Positions 11,801 to 22,326 of a stretch of 64,000 nucleotides of DNA are shown piece after piece (position 1 is the first letter of the stretch; every line of letters starts with the position of its first letter). The position numbers and the translations under genes are program-made. The stretch lies in contig CM064871.1 of assembly GCA_032719365.1 (NCBI GenBank), positions 61,950,416 through 62,014,415 on the forward strand, given 5' to 3'. The notes beneath the pieces are model-generated. The model was not told the DNA's origin, did not search any database, and worked only from the letters and a program-made list of their open reading frames with translations. This DNA is from Prinsepia uniflora (lineage: Eukaryota; Streptophyta; Magnoliopsida; Rosales; Rosaceae).

Positions 11801-13313
11801 ATCAGCCCGAGGAGGCTTATGGCACGCATATCGAGGAGGCAGCTAGGACAGACTGTGAGTGGACTTTTGGTTTTCTAACTGTGATGCATGCATATATGGT
11901 TTAAAATGCTTATTTATATGAATTTATATGATTTGACATGATTGATGCTTTGATTCGGTGATTTCTCGATTCTCTCGATTTTATGATTATTATATTATTA
12001 TATTTTGGCACGATTTTCGAGAAATCATGAAATAGGTTAAAAATGATATTGTGGGCGTGAGAACCCAAGTAAATAATGATTTTGACTCGGATTTGGAGTT
12101 ACATGTGAATTTGATGATTTTTGTATTCTCGTGATTTTCTGATTATTTTAATCAGTCTTTCGGACACGTTTTACGAGGAACGTGCAAATGATGTTTTGGG
12201 CTAGGCCCGGATTGAAAATGATGTTTTGACTCGGGTTATGAGTCAGTGATTAATTTTATGGATTTATGTGATCGTGGCAACTCGGGTTTACGGTTGCACG
12301 GATTTACGTGAAATTGATATTTTGGGGTTGGGACCCAATGGAATTGTGTTTCTGATTGGATTTGTATTTCCATGTGATTATATGATGATATTGATGATTT
12401 CAGATTTATAAAGTAAATCGGGACTTTGGTTAATTTAGGGCCGAGACCCTGTGTCGATATGTGATTTGATTTTCTATGCAACTGTTTTTCACTGGTTTTT
12501 GTGATGATAAAATGTTGCGGATATTTAGGGCTTTCGGGAGAAAATATGTTTTTCCCCGGAGTGCACCCTGGAGATAACGCTCGCCTTCGGGATGGAAGTG
12601 TTTACCCCGAAGAGGTCACGTAGCACGATCTTTGTTGAGCAGCCGAGGGAGGCTTGACTTAGATCAGATGTGCTGGATTATATATGGATCGGTAAGTGAT
12701 GTGTTCACGAGATCCGGATTGCCGGCTGGTGATGTGTTCACAGCGGCGGATGCTCGGATTTTGAGCGGTCCTTGAGCCTATTGATATGCACGCGTTGCAG
12801 GGATAAACGTGACTCTAAGCAACATGATATGGAAATAAGTCCCGTGGATTATGGAAAATGATTTTGAGGAAACCGTGGTTTAGTGGTTAAAATGATTTAA
12901 GAAAACTGTGAACTTTTTGAGATATTAAACTGATTTGGTGAACATGAGTTTTTTATGGACCATGGGAAAACGTGTTTTTGATTTTATCGGTCCACTGTTG
13001 AATGATTTCATACTATTACTCATGTTTTACGATATGCATGCAAGTTTGTGAAAACTGGAGGGTAAGAATATATTTTGGTAAATGTTTTTATCAAACCTTG
13101 TTTTGTCCACTCACACCTTTTCTGTTTTATTAACCCTTCAGGTCGTGGCGCGTTGATCGAGGCTATTCCTGAGGTGGAGGTATGTGTGGGCACAGGCGCA
13201 AAATTCCCTTGTCTGGCAGGTGCTGAAGGGTTGTTTCGGACTTTCAGTTGACTTGTCAGACGGGAGCAGGACCGGGCACGGTTATCTATGTCCTTCGGGG
13301 GCGTGTCCTGTCA
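8896..13313 (+). mobile_element. Long-LTR retrotransposon E, 5'-truncated (internal part plus 3' LTR)
   Basis: Internal sequence from about 8896 to 10210 matches by eye the end of the internal region of element C (for example the shared GGTACATGGGATGTACCAG at 9315 and 27852, and GCTCTTAGCCATGG at 9469 and 28007). It leads through a polypurine tract at 10198-10209 into a full 3' LTR. The 5' LTR and most of the internal region are missing. No coding frame is supported. A 15-base G run at 9685-9699 replaces ordinary sequence present in C. Confidence 0.7.
10211..13313 (+). repeat. 3' LTR of element E
   Basis: Starts TGTAATGACCCGTCCC and ends GTGTCCTGTCA, 3103 bases. It carries both 5' modules (GTTCATAGACAGGTGGCACG near 10413 and TTCATAGACAGGCTGCACG near 10584). 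Splice-like pair 1: CCAG|GTACTT near 11207 and TTGGACAG| near 11777. Splice-like pair 2: GTGAGT at 11855-11860 and CCCTTCAG| ending 13141, a 1287-base interval with CCACTCAC just upstream of the CAG. Confidence 0.75.
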
Positions 13314-13426
13314 TTACCCACACATAATATTGTTGATTTTTATCAATATATACATGTATTAAGTGGAAGTGCAATTTGACCAGGATATATATATATATAT
13401 ATACAGAGAGGTACACGTACACACAT

Positions 13427-13550
13427 ATTTAAATGGTTTTATGGTTTAAATGCACCATGAACTCACACTTTGCACTTTAGACTCGTCATTTGCTCACTTA
13501 ACAGTATCAAACGGCCAAGTGGTGCCACTCAGCTCCTTTTCCGTCATTGT
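13427..13550 (+). repeat. Left terminal inverted repeat of the Mutator-like element
   Basis: Begins ATTTAAATGG and includes CTCACTTAACAGTATCAAA and CTCAGCTCCTTTTCC. Both are found inverted at the right end with a few substitutions. Confidence 0.7.
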
Positions 13551-13826
13551 CGTTCCCTTTGCCGTGAAAAAGCCTATGTGGAACTACATGGATTAAAATA
13601 TATTAAATTGAAAAAGGGCAATTATGGAACTTTACAATTGGCCCTTTCAATTTTGAATCCCAAATTGAGAAACACTAAATCGATGTAACCCAGTTCCTCA
13701 TTCCCCCAGGCTTCGACGTAAACCCAATTCCTCTTTCCCTAAGGTATTGATACGAACCCGGGTCCTCCTTCCCCCATCGGTGCGACCCACCTTCTAATCA
13801 TCCGCTCGACCTTCGAAAAAGAAAAG

Positions 13827-13938
13827 ATGGAGGATCTTGAAGTCAGAAGTTGCTACTATGGGAAGAAATTTAAAAATCTCTACTTCGTGGACTAACATAC
13901 ATCATGATAAAAGATTCCATGTGTGTCCATGTTCTAGG
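13827..13938 (+). pseudogene. GRF zinc-finger gene, first exon, frameshifted
   Basis: ATG at 13827 opens MEDLEVRSCYYGKKFKNL, giving the first Cys of the finger. One base off, the frame continues ISTSWTNIHHDKRFHVCPC with the S-W-T, R-F and C-P residues of a GRF finger. A GT donor follows at 13939 and the intron is interrupted at 14011 by solo LTR A. The last exon is at 31796-31991. Confidence 0.6.
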
Positions 13939-14005
13939 GTAATAAAAACTCTAAATTTTTTGTTCTTTATTGAAATTAATATGAATACGCAAGAATTTCT
14001 TCATA

Positions 14006-14010
14006 TGGTA
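14006..14010. repeat. Target-site duplication TGGTA of solo LTR A
   Basis: TGGTA directly before the TGTAACG start at 14011; the partner TGGTA is at 31676-31680, directly after the terminal CA at 31675. Confidence 0.85.
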
Positions 14011-16462
14011 TGTAACGAACCGTCCCAAATTCCGATATTAGATTAGTGACTAATCAAGATTAGTGAGGTTAATCGGTGATTAGTTGGGCGAAATAGGACG
14101 AACGATGAAAAATGACCGTTTTGCTCCTAGTCGTGGGCAAAATGTTGACTTTTTGACCGGGAGGTCCGATGGTCGAGGGCCGAGGACCGTTACATAGATC
14201 GGGTCGATACAAATCCGTAGACAGGCGGCACGCCGAAATCGGACTTCGAACGGGAAAGTTATAGGTCACGGAAGTTCGATTTCACTATGCACATATTATG
14301 AGACGGGGATGACGTGGCGATATCTGATTGGGCAGATATTTTAGTGGGACTCATGGATGAGTGACAAGTGTCACTCATCCCATTGGTTAATTCCCTAAAA
14401 AGTGGATCTATCCTAATTAAATACTATTATTATTATTATTATTATTTTATAATTTAATCTTACCCACCTTCCATCTCCACCCTCCATCTCATCTAATCCC
14501 TCAATCCTCACCATCCATCTCATCTCTCTCTCTCTCACCTGATCATCATCTTCTCTGTTTCTTCAAACAACCCAAACCCGACCCCTCCATCCTCCATTTT
14601 CTTTTGGAACAAACACACACACACACACACGGCTTACCACCCCATTTGCATCCATACGAAGCTGTGAGGGTTCTTGGGAGACTGAGAGAGGCTTGGACGG
14701 CATGGCGAGGGACGGCGGGCCACGGTGGTGGACACAGCGGAGGTGAGTTACCCGTGAACCCTTTGATTTTCAAATTTAGAAAATGAGTTCTATAGGACGG
14801 TTTCGAGTTCTTATTGATCCTAACACAATCTAGGGACCTAGGGGAGTCGAGATGGATCGGTTTCGAGGGCTAGGATGGACGGAGGCCATGGCAGTGGAGG
14901 TTTGCAGGTGGCCGGTCCGTTCTTCAATCTTGGATGTACGGTTTCGACTTGGTTTAGTATGTTTGAAAGCTTAAATTGATAGGGTTTTAGGTTAGGAACT
15001 TATTGGAATCAAAATGGGAAGAAATGGAGTGAAAATGAGTGAGAATGAACCGTGAACCGTGATCGCCGGTTCGGTTGGACCGAACCGGTCTGAACCCGGC
15101 TGGCTAGAGGTTTGGGATGATGAACAATGCCCCCCGCGTGGGCTTCACGAGCAGGGACTTCAGCCAGAACATGTGGGCGCGTGGGCCACATTTTGGGGAT
15201 CTTTCCAACACACGAAATCATTCTTTCAATGTAACGAACATTATGGGACTGGTTTCGTGTCGATCAGACACCGTTTCGATATTGTTCGGGACATCCGAAG
15301 GTTTAGGCTCGGGATTAAAAATACTTAAAAATTTGAGAAAATTACGAGGCTTTAGAGAGAGGTTAATAAGGTAGTTAGTAACCCTCTAAAGTGATTTGGA
15401 CAGGTTTGGGAGTCCCGGTGATGGTGATTGGCCCGGGAGAGCCGAATGGCACGCGTATCGAGGAGGCAGCTCGGACGGTCTATAAGTGGACCTTGTTTTC
15501 TAAATTGATACATTCATAAATGTTTATTATGGGTTTTAATACGTGTTTTGTGATGCCATAAGTTCATTTGTGTGTGGTTACGTATTGGCACGTATTTCGA
15601 GGTTTCGGCCTTATATGGTGCCTATACGGGTTTGTATTTCTACGATGGTTTAAATGAAATGGTTTTGGATTTAAAAAGGATAAACTCGGGCATGAGACCC
15701 ATTTGGTTTTGTCTCGGGCATATAGCCCTATTGATGATCTACGGGTCTGAGTCGTGGTCGTGGTGAGTGCTATGTGCACAGCGACGGACGATACGACGCT
15801 CGCCTCCAGACTGGGATGTGTTCTTTCCGGAGAGGTCACGATGCACGATCCGTTGTTGGGCAGCCGATGGTGACAGGACCCATCCCAATCCCCCCGGGAT
15901 TAACGCGGGATGACCCTGCTCCCGCCGACAAGGGATATTTCCGACCTTTGCCCTCCCGGGCTATCAGAGTACGCTAGGATCCGGAGGAGGCATGTGATAT
16001 CTCGGTCTCTGCTACAGTCCACATCCGATGTCAACCTGAAGGGCAGTCAAAACATTAAAAGCTGTGAGTGGACAAAACAAGAGTTTATAAAAAACGGTTT
16101 ATAAGAGACGACATTTGTACCCTTCACTAAAAAGCATGCATGCATTTGAAAACCATTTAACCAAAGAAACCATATGTGGGAACTAAGCCCAAAACCAAGA
16201 TTGAAAGAACCATAATGAAAACGACCATGCGGGCCACTGCCCAAATCCATAAGGATCTCAGCCCAAACCATAAGAAACCAATCATAAGGCCCACTGCCCC
16301 AAACCTGTGTAAACACACATCATATATCATATCATATAGCATACATCATATATACATATAATTCACACATACAATCCTGTCACGGTTTCCAAAGCTACGC
16401 GTGTGCTACCCGGGGTCTCAAACCCAAGTTTTCTCAAAGTCAAAGTCAATTTTCGCAGACCA

Positions 16463-18238
16463 CTGACCCTACCCGAGGTTATAGTAACCAGCCTTCCTGA
16501 GAGTAAGGAACCCAACTTGGACCCCGCCCAACCAATTTGGACTCTCTACGAGGACGGATCCTCCTGCCATACTGGCTCTGGCGCCGGTCTTGTACTCCGC
16601 ACACCTACCTAGGAACGGCTGGAATACGCGTTGCGTTTTGGGTTCCAGGCTTCCAACAACGAAGCCGAGTACGAAGCCCTCCTTGCTGGCCTCCGGTTGG
16701 CCGCCGACCTCCAAGCACAACAGCTGCAGGTTTACAGCGACTCCCAGCTCATCGTCCGACAGATCAACAACCTCTATGATGCCAAAGACGCCTCCATGAC
16801 ACGATACTTGGCAAAAGTGCGGTTCCTACTCCGCCACTTCCGTGGCTACGAGGTCATTCAAATACCACGGTCGGAAAACAGCCACGCCGATGCCCTGGCC
16901 CGCCTGGCCTCTTCCTTCGATGACAAGATGGGCCGCCGTATTCCCGTTGAATTTTTGGCATCCCCGAGCACAAACTAGCAACTAGTCCTGGTCGCAACAC
17001 AGGAAGCATCTTGGATGGACCCCATCGTTCGATACCTCACCATGGCCGAACTCCCGCCCGACCGCAACGAGGCCTGGCGCATCCAACGCCAGTCCGCACG
17101 ATACACCATGGCACATGGCCACTTATACCGACAGGGATTCGACACCCCCCTCCTCAAGTGCCTCCCTACGGACCGGGGCATTGTGGTGCTCCGAGAAATT
17201 CACCAGGGAATCTGCAGTAACCAATCCGGACCCAGGTCCCTAGCACATAAAGCCTTTCGGCAAGGATACTATTGGCCCACAATGCACGCCGACTCTATGG
17301 CCATCACTCAACGGTGCGTCCCATGCCAACGGTGCGCCCCCGTACCTCATTCTCCTGCTGAGCGCCTTACTCACATGCTCAGCCCCTGGCCCTTCTCTCA
17401 ATGGGGTCTGGATCTCATCGGCCCCATGCCACGAGGAAAGGGCAGCGTTGAACACGCAGTCGTTGCAGTGGACTATTTCACTAAGTGGGCCGAAGCAAAG
17501 CCCCTCAAAACAATCACGGCCGCCTAAGTTGAGAGCTTTGTCTACCAGAACATCATCTGTCGCTTTGGTATCCCCCACACGATCGTCACGGACAATGGCA
17601 CTCAGTTCAATTCGGTCCGTTTCTGACACTTTTGCGACGTCTATGGCATCCAGCTCTGCTTCGCCTCGGTGGCACATCCACAGGCTAACGGACAGGTCGA
17701 AGCGGTAAACAAGCTCATCAAACACAATCTCAAGGCTCGACTACACGACACCCCGAAAGGCCAATGGTCCGACCTCCTATCTGATGTTCTCTGGTCCTAC
17801 CGGACATCGACACAGGAGACACCCTTTGCCTTGACTTTCGGGACTGAAGCTGTCGTTCCCGTGGAAATTGGGGAGACCTCTTATCGAGTACTATCCTATG
17901 ATCCACAAGAGAATCCGGAGCTCCTCACACAAAATCTCAACTTCATTGAGGAAAGCCGTGAACAAGCCAATCTCCGCAACATGGCGCACAAACAACGAAT
18001 TGTTCACTACTACAACTCTCGCGTCCACAGACGCAGTTTCCAGGTCGGTGACTGGATCCTTCGCAAGGTTAGCCTGGCCACTAAGGAGCGTGCTGATGGG
18101 ACCCTCGGGCCCACGTGGGAGGGCCCCTACCTAGTCACTCGAATTTGTCGTCCGGGCACTTATGAGCTCCAGACTTTGGATGGACGTTCGCTTACACACC
18201 CGTGGCATGCAGATCATCTCAAGTTGTTTTATAATTAA
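16463..18238 (+). pseudogene. Gypsy pol fragment: RNase H and integrase
   Basis: One frame runs through the whole segment, broken by four stops (16610-16612, 16976-16978, 17525-17527 and about 17624) and by no frameshift. RNase H has YEDGSS, NNEAEYEALLAGL, VYSDSQLI and HADALARLAS, supplying the acidic D-E-D-D set. Integrase has the CVPCQRC half of its zinc finger, but the second His of the N-terminal HHCC motif is replaced (SNQSG). The catalytic D-D-E residues lie in GLDLIGPM, IVTDNGTQF and ANGQVEAVNK. The C-terminal part includes SYRVLSYD, FQVGDWILRKV and WEGPYLV, and ends HPWHADHLKLFYN. At least two of the stops could come from C-to-T change (CAG to TAG, CGA to TGA), as in methylated, silenced DNA; that is inference. 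Confidence 0.85.
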
Positions 18239-18818
18239 AAACACATCCCATGTATATTGCTTTACGCTTTGCTGTAATTCGACTTGGCCATCTCCAGTTG
18301 AACTTGCCTTTCTGGCAAATTGTTCTTTCATTTATCTAAGTGTTAGTCTAGTCCTCAACCACAAGGTAGCCTATTCACTATTGCCGATCGGCACTCCCGG
18401 TGACCCACACGGCAACTACTTTACCTACCAACGCAAGTTTACTTGGTCCACACAATCAAGTTCAAGTAACTTCCGCTATTACGATTTGATTTCGGTGGTT
18501 ATGTCCATTACGGTTTGGGTTTATGATCATGACTATTCGGTCCCTATCTAATCTACAACCCCGTGGATCGGCAGGCCTACACATATGCGCAAATTCGCAA
18601 GTACTCGCCTATCGACAGTTCTCATTCAAAAAAAAAAACACAAAGAAGAAAAAAAAAAGCAACAGGTTGATACATCTCAAATTTTCCAAGTACGATTTCA
18701 TTAATTTTCAACTTCCGAGCTACATGGTACACGGGGCATTCCCCGGATTACAAAAACAACATAATAATACAAAACAAAAGTACAAGGGCACGGTCCGCTA
18801 AACGACACCTCCATCCCT
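18239..18818. other. Spacer between pol and the antisense ORF of element D
   Basis: No coding sequence. It contains an A-rich stretch at about 18628-18660 and probably the 3' untranslated end of the antisense ORF. Confidence 0.45.
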
Positions 18819-20060
18819 CAAACGACCACCACCTCCACCTCCACCTCTTCCTCCCCAGCTCGGTCCTTCCCCGAGGACGACGCAGCGGCATCCTCCCCAC
18901 CGGCGCTCGGCACCTCCACTTCACCCACCGCCGGAACGACATCAGGGTCCTGCCCCTCCAGGGTGAAGGTCTTGGTCAGCGCCGGGGGCTCGTCCAGCCA
19001 TGGAAAGTTAAGGGTGACTCCTAGATTAAAGTACAGCACCCGCTACACGCAATCATCCTCCACTTCAGCCAAGGCCAAGTCGAGATGATTGGCATACACC
19101 GGGTCGGCCATAAAATCCTCCAGGGTCTTCTGCCGGTCGGCAGCAAGCAGGCCCCTCAATCTTTCCACTTCTCCCTGCAACTCCCCCAGGACTTTTTCTT
19201 GCTCATTTAGCTGCAGGGAGAACGCATGCGCCGTCTCCTCCCGTTCGGCGATGCCCTGCTCGGCCGCCTCCACTCGGGCCTTCTCCCGTTGGAGCTCCGC
19301 CTCTAGCTCCGCCACCCGGCGCCGAGCGGCATGACCCTCCTTCTCCCGCGCACGCAGCCTCTCCTCCCTCTGCCACGCGGCCGCCTGCTCGGCCTCCAGC
19401 CTCTGCATATGCCGAGAAGCCTTCTGCAGGGCAACGTAGGTCTGCCCAAAGCACTGCCGAACCATGCACACTTATCAGCAAAATATATAAAAAAAAACAC
19501 ACAAACAACAAAAACCCACTCACAAGAATACTTACATGGGCTTGCTCGGCGAGCAGGGCCGCAAACCGACCCGGGTGGGAGCCGGTGCCAATCTGCTCAA
19601 TCTCTGCAGGTGTCATTTGCGAGCCGAGCACAAAGGCATTGGCCACCGGCACCAAGGACCTGTACATCTGCTGCGTGACCGGCACCCACGCCTCCCCGGG
19701 CCTCGCCGACCGGACCAACTCCCCCGTCTCCACGGGATCCATGAAGATGGAAGCAATGCCAGGTACGCTGATCGGCACCCTTTCCTTGGCAGGCGCCGAC
19801 ATCTCCACCCTGGCCTCCTTGACCAGTATGCATCCGTACCGCATGCCAGCCGAAGCCTCTCGGCATCTCCCTCGATGGCATGCTTCCTCTCTTCGTCGGC
19901 AAGCACACTGCTACCGACGTCTCACCGCCATTCCCCACGGCCGCCTTTCCGCGATCTTTCGGTCTGTACGGTGGGCAGCTTGCGGAACTCGGCAACGGGG
20001 ACTCTTTTCAAATCGGACATTCGGTGCACTTCCTCGCTCCATGACTTGGGGGGCTACTAG
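18819..20060 (-). pseudogene. Antisense ORF of Tat element D (coiled-coil protein)
   Basis: Tat-type elements often carry a gene between pol and the 3' LTR on the opposite strand; its function is unknown. Here the minus strand opens with MSDLKRVPVAEFRKLP (about 20021-19975), breaks, and resumes with MSAPAKERVPISVPGIASIF down to LLAEQAH at 19536. A small intron (19535-19454, GTAAGT ... CGGCAG) restores the frame into CFGQTYVALQKASRHMQRLE. Next comes a long heptad-rich Glu/Arg/Ala coiled coil (about residues RLEAEQ to EVERLRG), then ADPVYANHLDLALAEVEDD. After an in-frame TAG near 19047 the frame continues FNLGVTLNFPWLDEPPA and ends in an acidic tail (EEEVEVEVVVV). Frameshift and stop mean it is decayed. 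Confidence 0.6.
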
Positions 20061-20160
20061 GGATACAGGGCGCAGCGCCCTGGTCGGTCGACATGTACCG
20101 ACCGTCATCTCAAGTCCTCGACCGAGGAACTCCACCTCAGTCAAAGACTTAGGGGACTTA

Positions 20161-20715
20161 TGTTGATACCATATCGACTGACCACCCTAGCACAAGGCCC
20201 GCCTGGACAGGAAGGCCGCCGACCGATCGCCTGATCGGTACCCTCAAGGCCCACGGCCCGCCGATCGGCACCATACTGCAGACCCGCCATTCGGCATCTG
20301 ACAATGGACAGACGACAGCTGGCTGCGACAGTCACCTAACCAACTCTGCCATACCAACTCCCTGACGAAGGCAGGTTGGGACTCCAGCTGGCGCCTCCTC
20401 CGGATGTCCAGGGCTTGGCAGACGACTCTCAACCACAAAGCACCACCTGCTCCCGTAACAGTAGCCCACCTACCGCAGTTATGGCCACTATAAATACCCT
20501 GAAACCCTTCACAAAGGTAAGACACTGTATTTACTTGCCCCTCGGCATTCAGATACTAACTTAGGCATCGGAGCCCCTTTGGCCGGCATCACACCGGTGT
20601 CTAGTTTGCTGGATCCCTGCCGAACCACGACGCCCCCAGCGGGCCCGAGACACCACGTGGCTGGTCCTAGAACCCCCAGCGGGTCTCTTCGAGTTGGTCA
20701 AACCAGGATCAAACA
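20161..20715 (+). repeat. 3' LTR of Tat element D
   Basis: TGTTGATACCATATCGACTG at 20161 is preceded by the purine tract GACTTAGGGGA and ends ATCAAACA at 20715 (555 bases). A TATA box (ACTATAAATACCC, about 20488) and TTAGGCATCGGAGCC downstream are typical of this LTR group. No partner LTR is present. Confidence 0.7.
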
Positions 20716-22326
20716 GATTAGATGAGAGAAGAGAGATAGATTAGATAAGATGAGTGGTGAGGATTGAGTGTTTGATTGAAATGAATGGATAGGATTTAAA
20801 GATGAAAAGATTAATTATATAATAATTATATTAATATTTAATTAAGTGAGATCCACATTTTAGGGGTTTGGACCAATGGGATGAGTGACACTTGTCACTC
20901 ATCCATAGGACCCACTCAAAATATCTGGCCAATTAGAAAAGGCCACCTCATTAGCGTCTCGAAGTACGCGCATAGTGAAATCGAATTTCCGTGACCTATA
21001 ACTTCCCCGTTCGAAGTCCGATTTCAGCGTGCCGCCTGCTTATGGATTCGTATCGTTCCGATCTACGTAAGGGTCCTAGGCCCTCGGCCATCGGACCTCC
21101 CGATAAAAAAGTCAACATTTGACCCCTTTTAACCAAAATTACCAAAATGCCCCTAAACTTCTGAACATCATAACTTCCTCCTCGAACGTCGGAATTGAAC
21201 GTGTCACCTGTCTATGAACTTGTGACGTCCTAAACTACGTTATAGTCATCGGTCAAAGTCCATTTGACCGCCAGAATGAAAAGTCAACATTTTGCCACGG
21301 CTAGGGGCAAAACGGTCATTTTGAATCGTTCGTCCGATTTCACCTAACTAATCACGGATTAACCTAACTAATCGTGATTAGTCACTAATCTAATCTTGGA
21401 ATTTGGGACGGGTCGTTACAGATGGAGACTCGACTTCGGAGTGCTGACGGTTCAGGATATCGATCGGTGATGGGTGCACCATGATCTAGTGGTGGTCGCG
21501 TCGGTTGATTCGTTCACGGTGACATACCGGGATTGAGGGCGGTCCTGGATGGATGGTTGCACGCATCACTACGATCGGAATCGTGACTGACCCTGAGATA
21601 TCGGGCACAATGCCCTGTTGAGTCATGAGTTCGGGCACGAGGCCCAGTTACTTTACGTTTGTGATTTCGGGTAGAGGACCCTAAATGGATTTCCGGGTTT
21701 ATGACGGTTTATGGGGACTGGGCATGAATCATTTGAAAGGTTTTAAGAATTTTTTCGATATATATATATATATATTTATATACCTTCCTTTATTTGGATT
21801 GTCTCCTTCGGGGAGGGTCGTTGTTCTGGGTGTACCCCGGAGTAGTCACGGAGCACTAACTGAGTGGAGTCGACCCCGTTGGGTACCTTACTCTCATGAG
21901 GGCTTGGATTGTAACCCCAGGGAAGGTCATTGATCTACGGACATTGACCTGGGTGGACCCTAGGAGACTTGGGCTTTGAGACCCCGGGTAGCACACGCGT
22001 AGCTTCAGAAACCGTGACAGGATTGGTATCATGATTTATATGTATATGTTATATAATATGTGATGATGTACTGGTTTTGGGCTGAGTCCCACATAGATTT
22101 GGACGATGGCCCGTGTGATTGGTTTCGTTTATGATTTTGGGCTAAGACCCTAATGGTTTGGTAACTGCTTTTCGAATGCATGCATACTTTTTAGAGAAGG
22201 GTACAAATTTCTTCCGATTAAATATTTTTATAAATTATTGTTTTGTCCACTCACAGCTTTTAAATGTTTTGACTACCCTTCAGGTTGACAGCGGATGCGG
22301 GCTGTAGCAGAGACGGAGACATCACA

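Larger units (their letters stand above)
16436..20715 (+). mobile_element. Tat-lineage Ty3/gypsy element D, 5'-truncated
   Basis: Contains RNase H, integrase, an antisense ORF and a 3' LTR in the order known for Tat-type (Retand/Ogre-like) plant gypsy elements. The 5' LTR, gag, protease and reverse transcriptase are missing. The left junction with LTR B lies at about 16430-16436, where similarity of B to LTR A stops. The right edge is the CA at 20714-20715. It is more GC-rich than its surroundings. Confidence 0.75.
15871..21420 (-). mobile_element. Minus-strand LTR B, interrupted by Tat element D
   Basis: Read on -, it starts TGTAACGACCCGTCCC at 21420 and ends GGGTCCTGTCA at 15871, flanked by GATGG at 15866-15870 and 21421-21425. 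Family sequence covers 21420-20716 and about 16435-15871, roughly 1.27 kb in all. A full LTR is about 2.8 kb, so about 1.5 kb of its middle is gone together with the 5' part of D. The left piece includes the inverted acceptor region (GTCCACTCACAGC ... CCCTTCAG, around 16030-16075). Confidence 0.78.
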
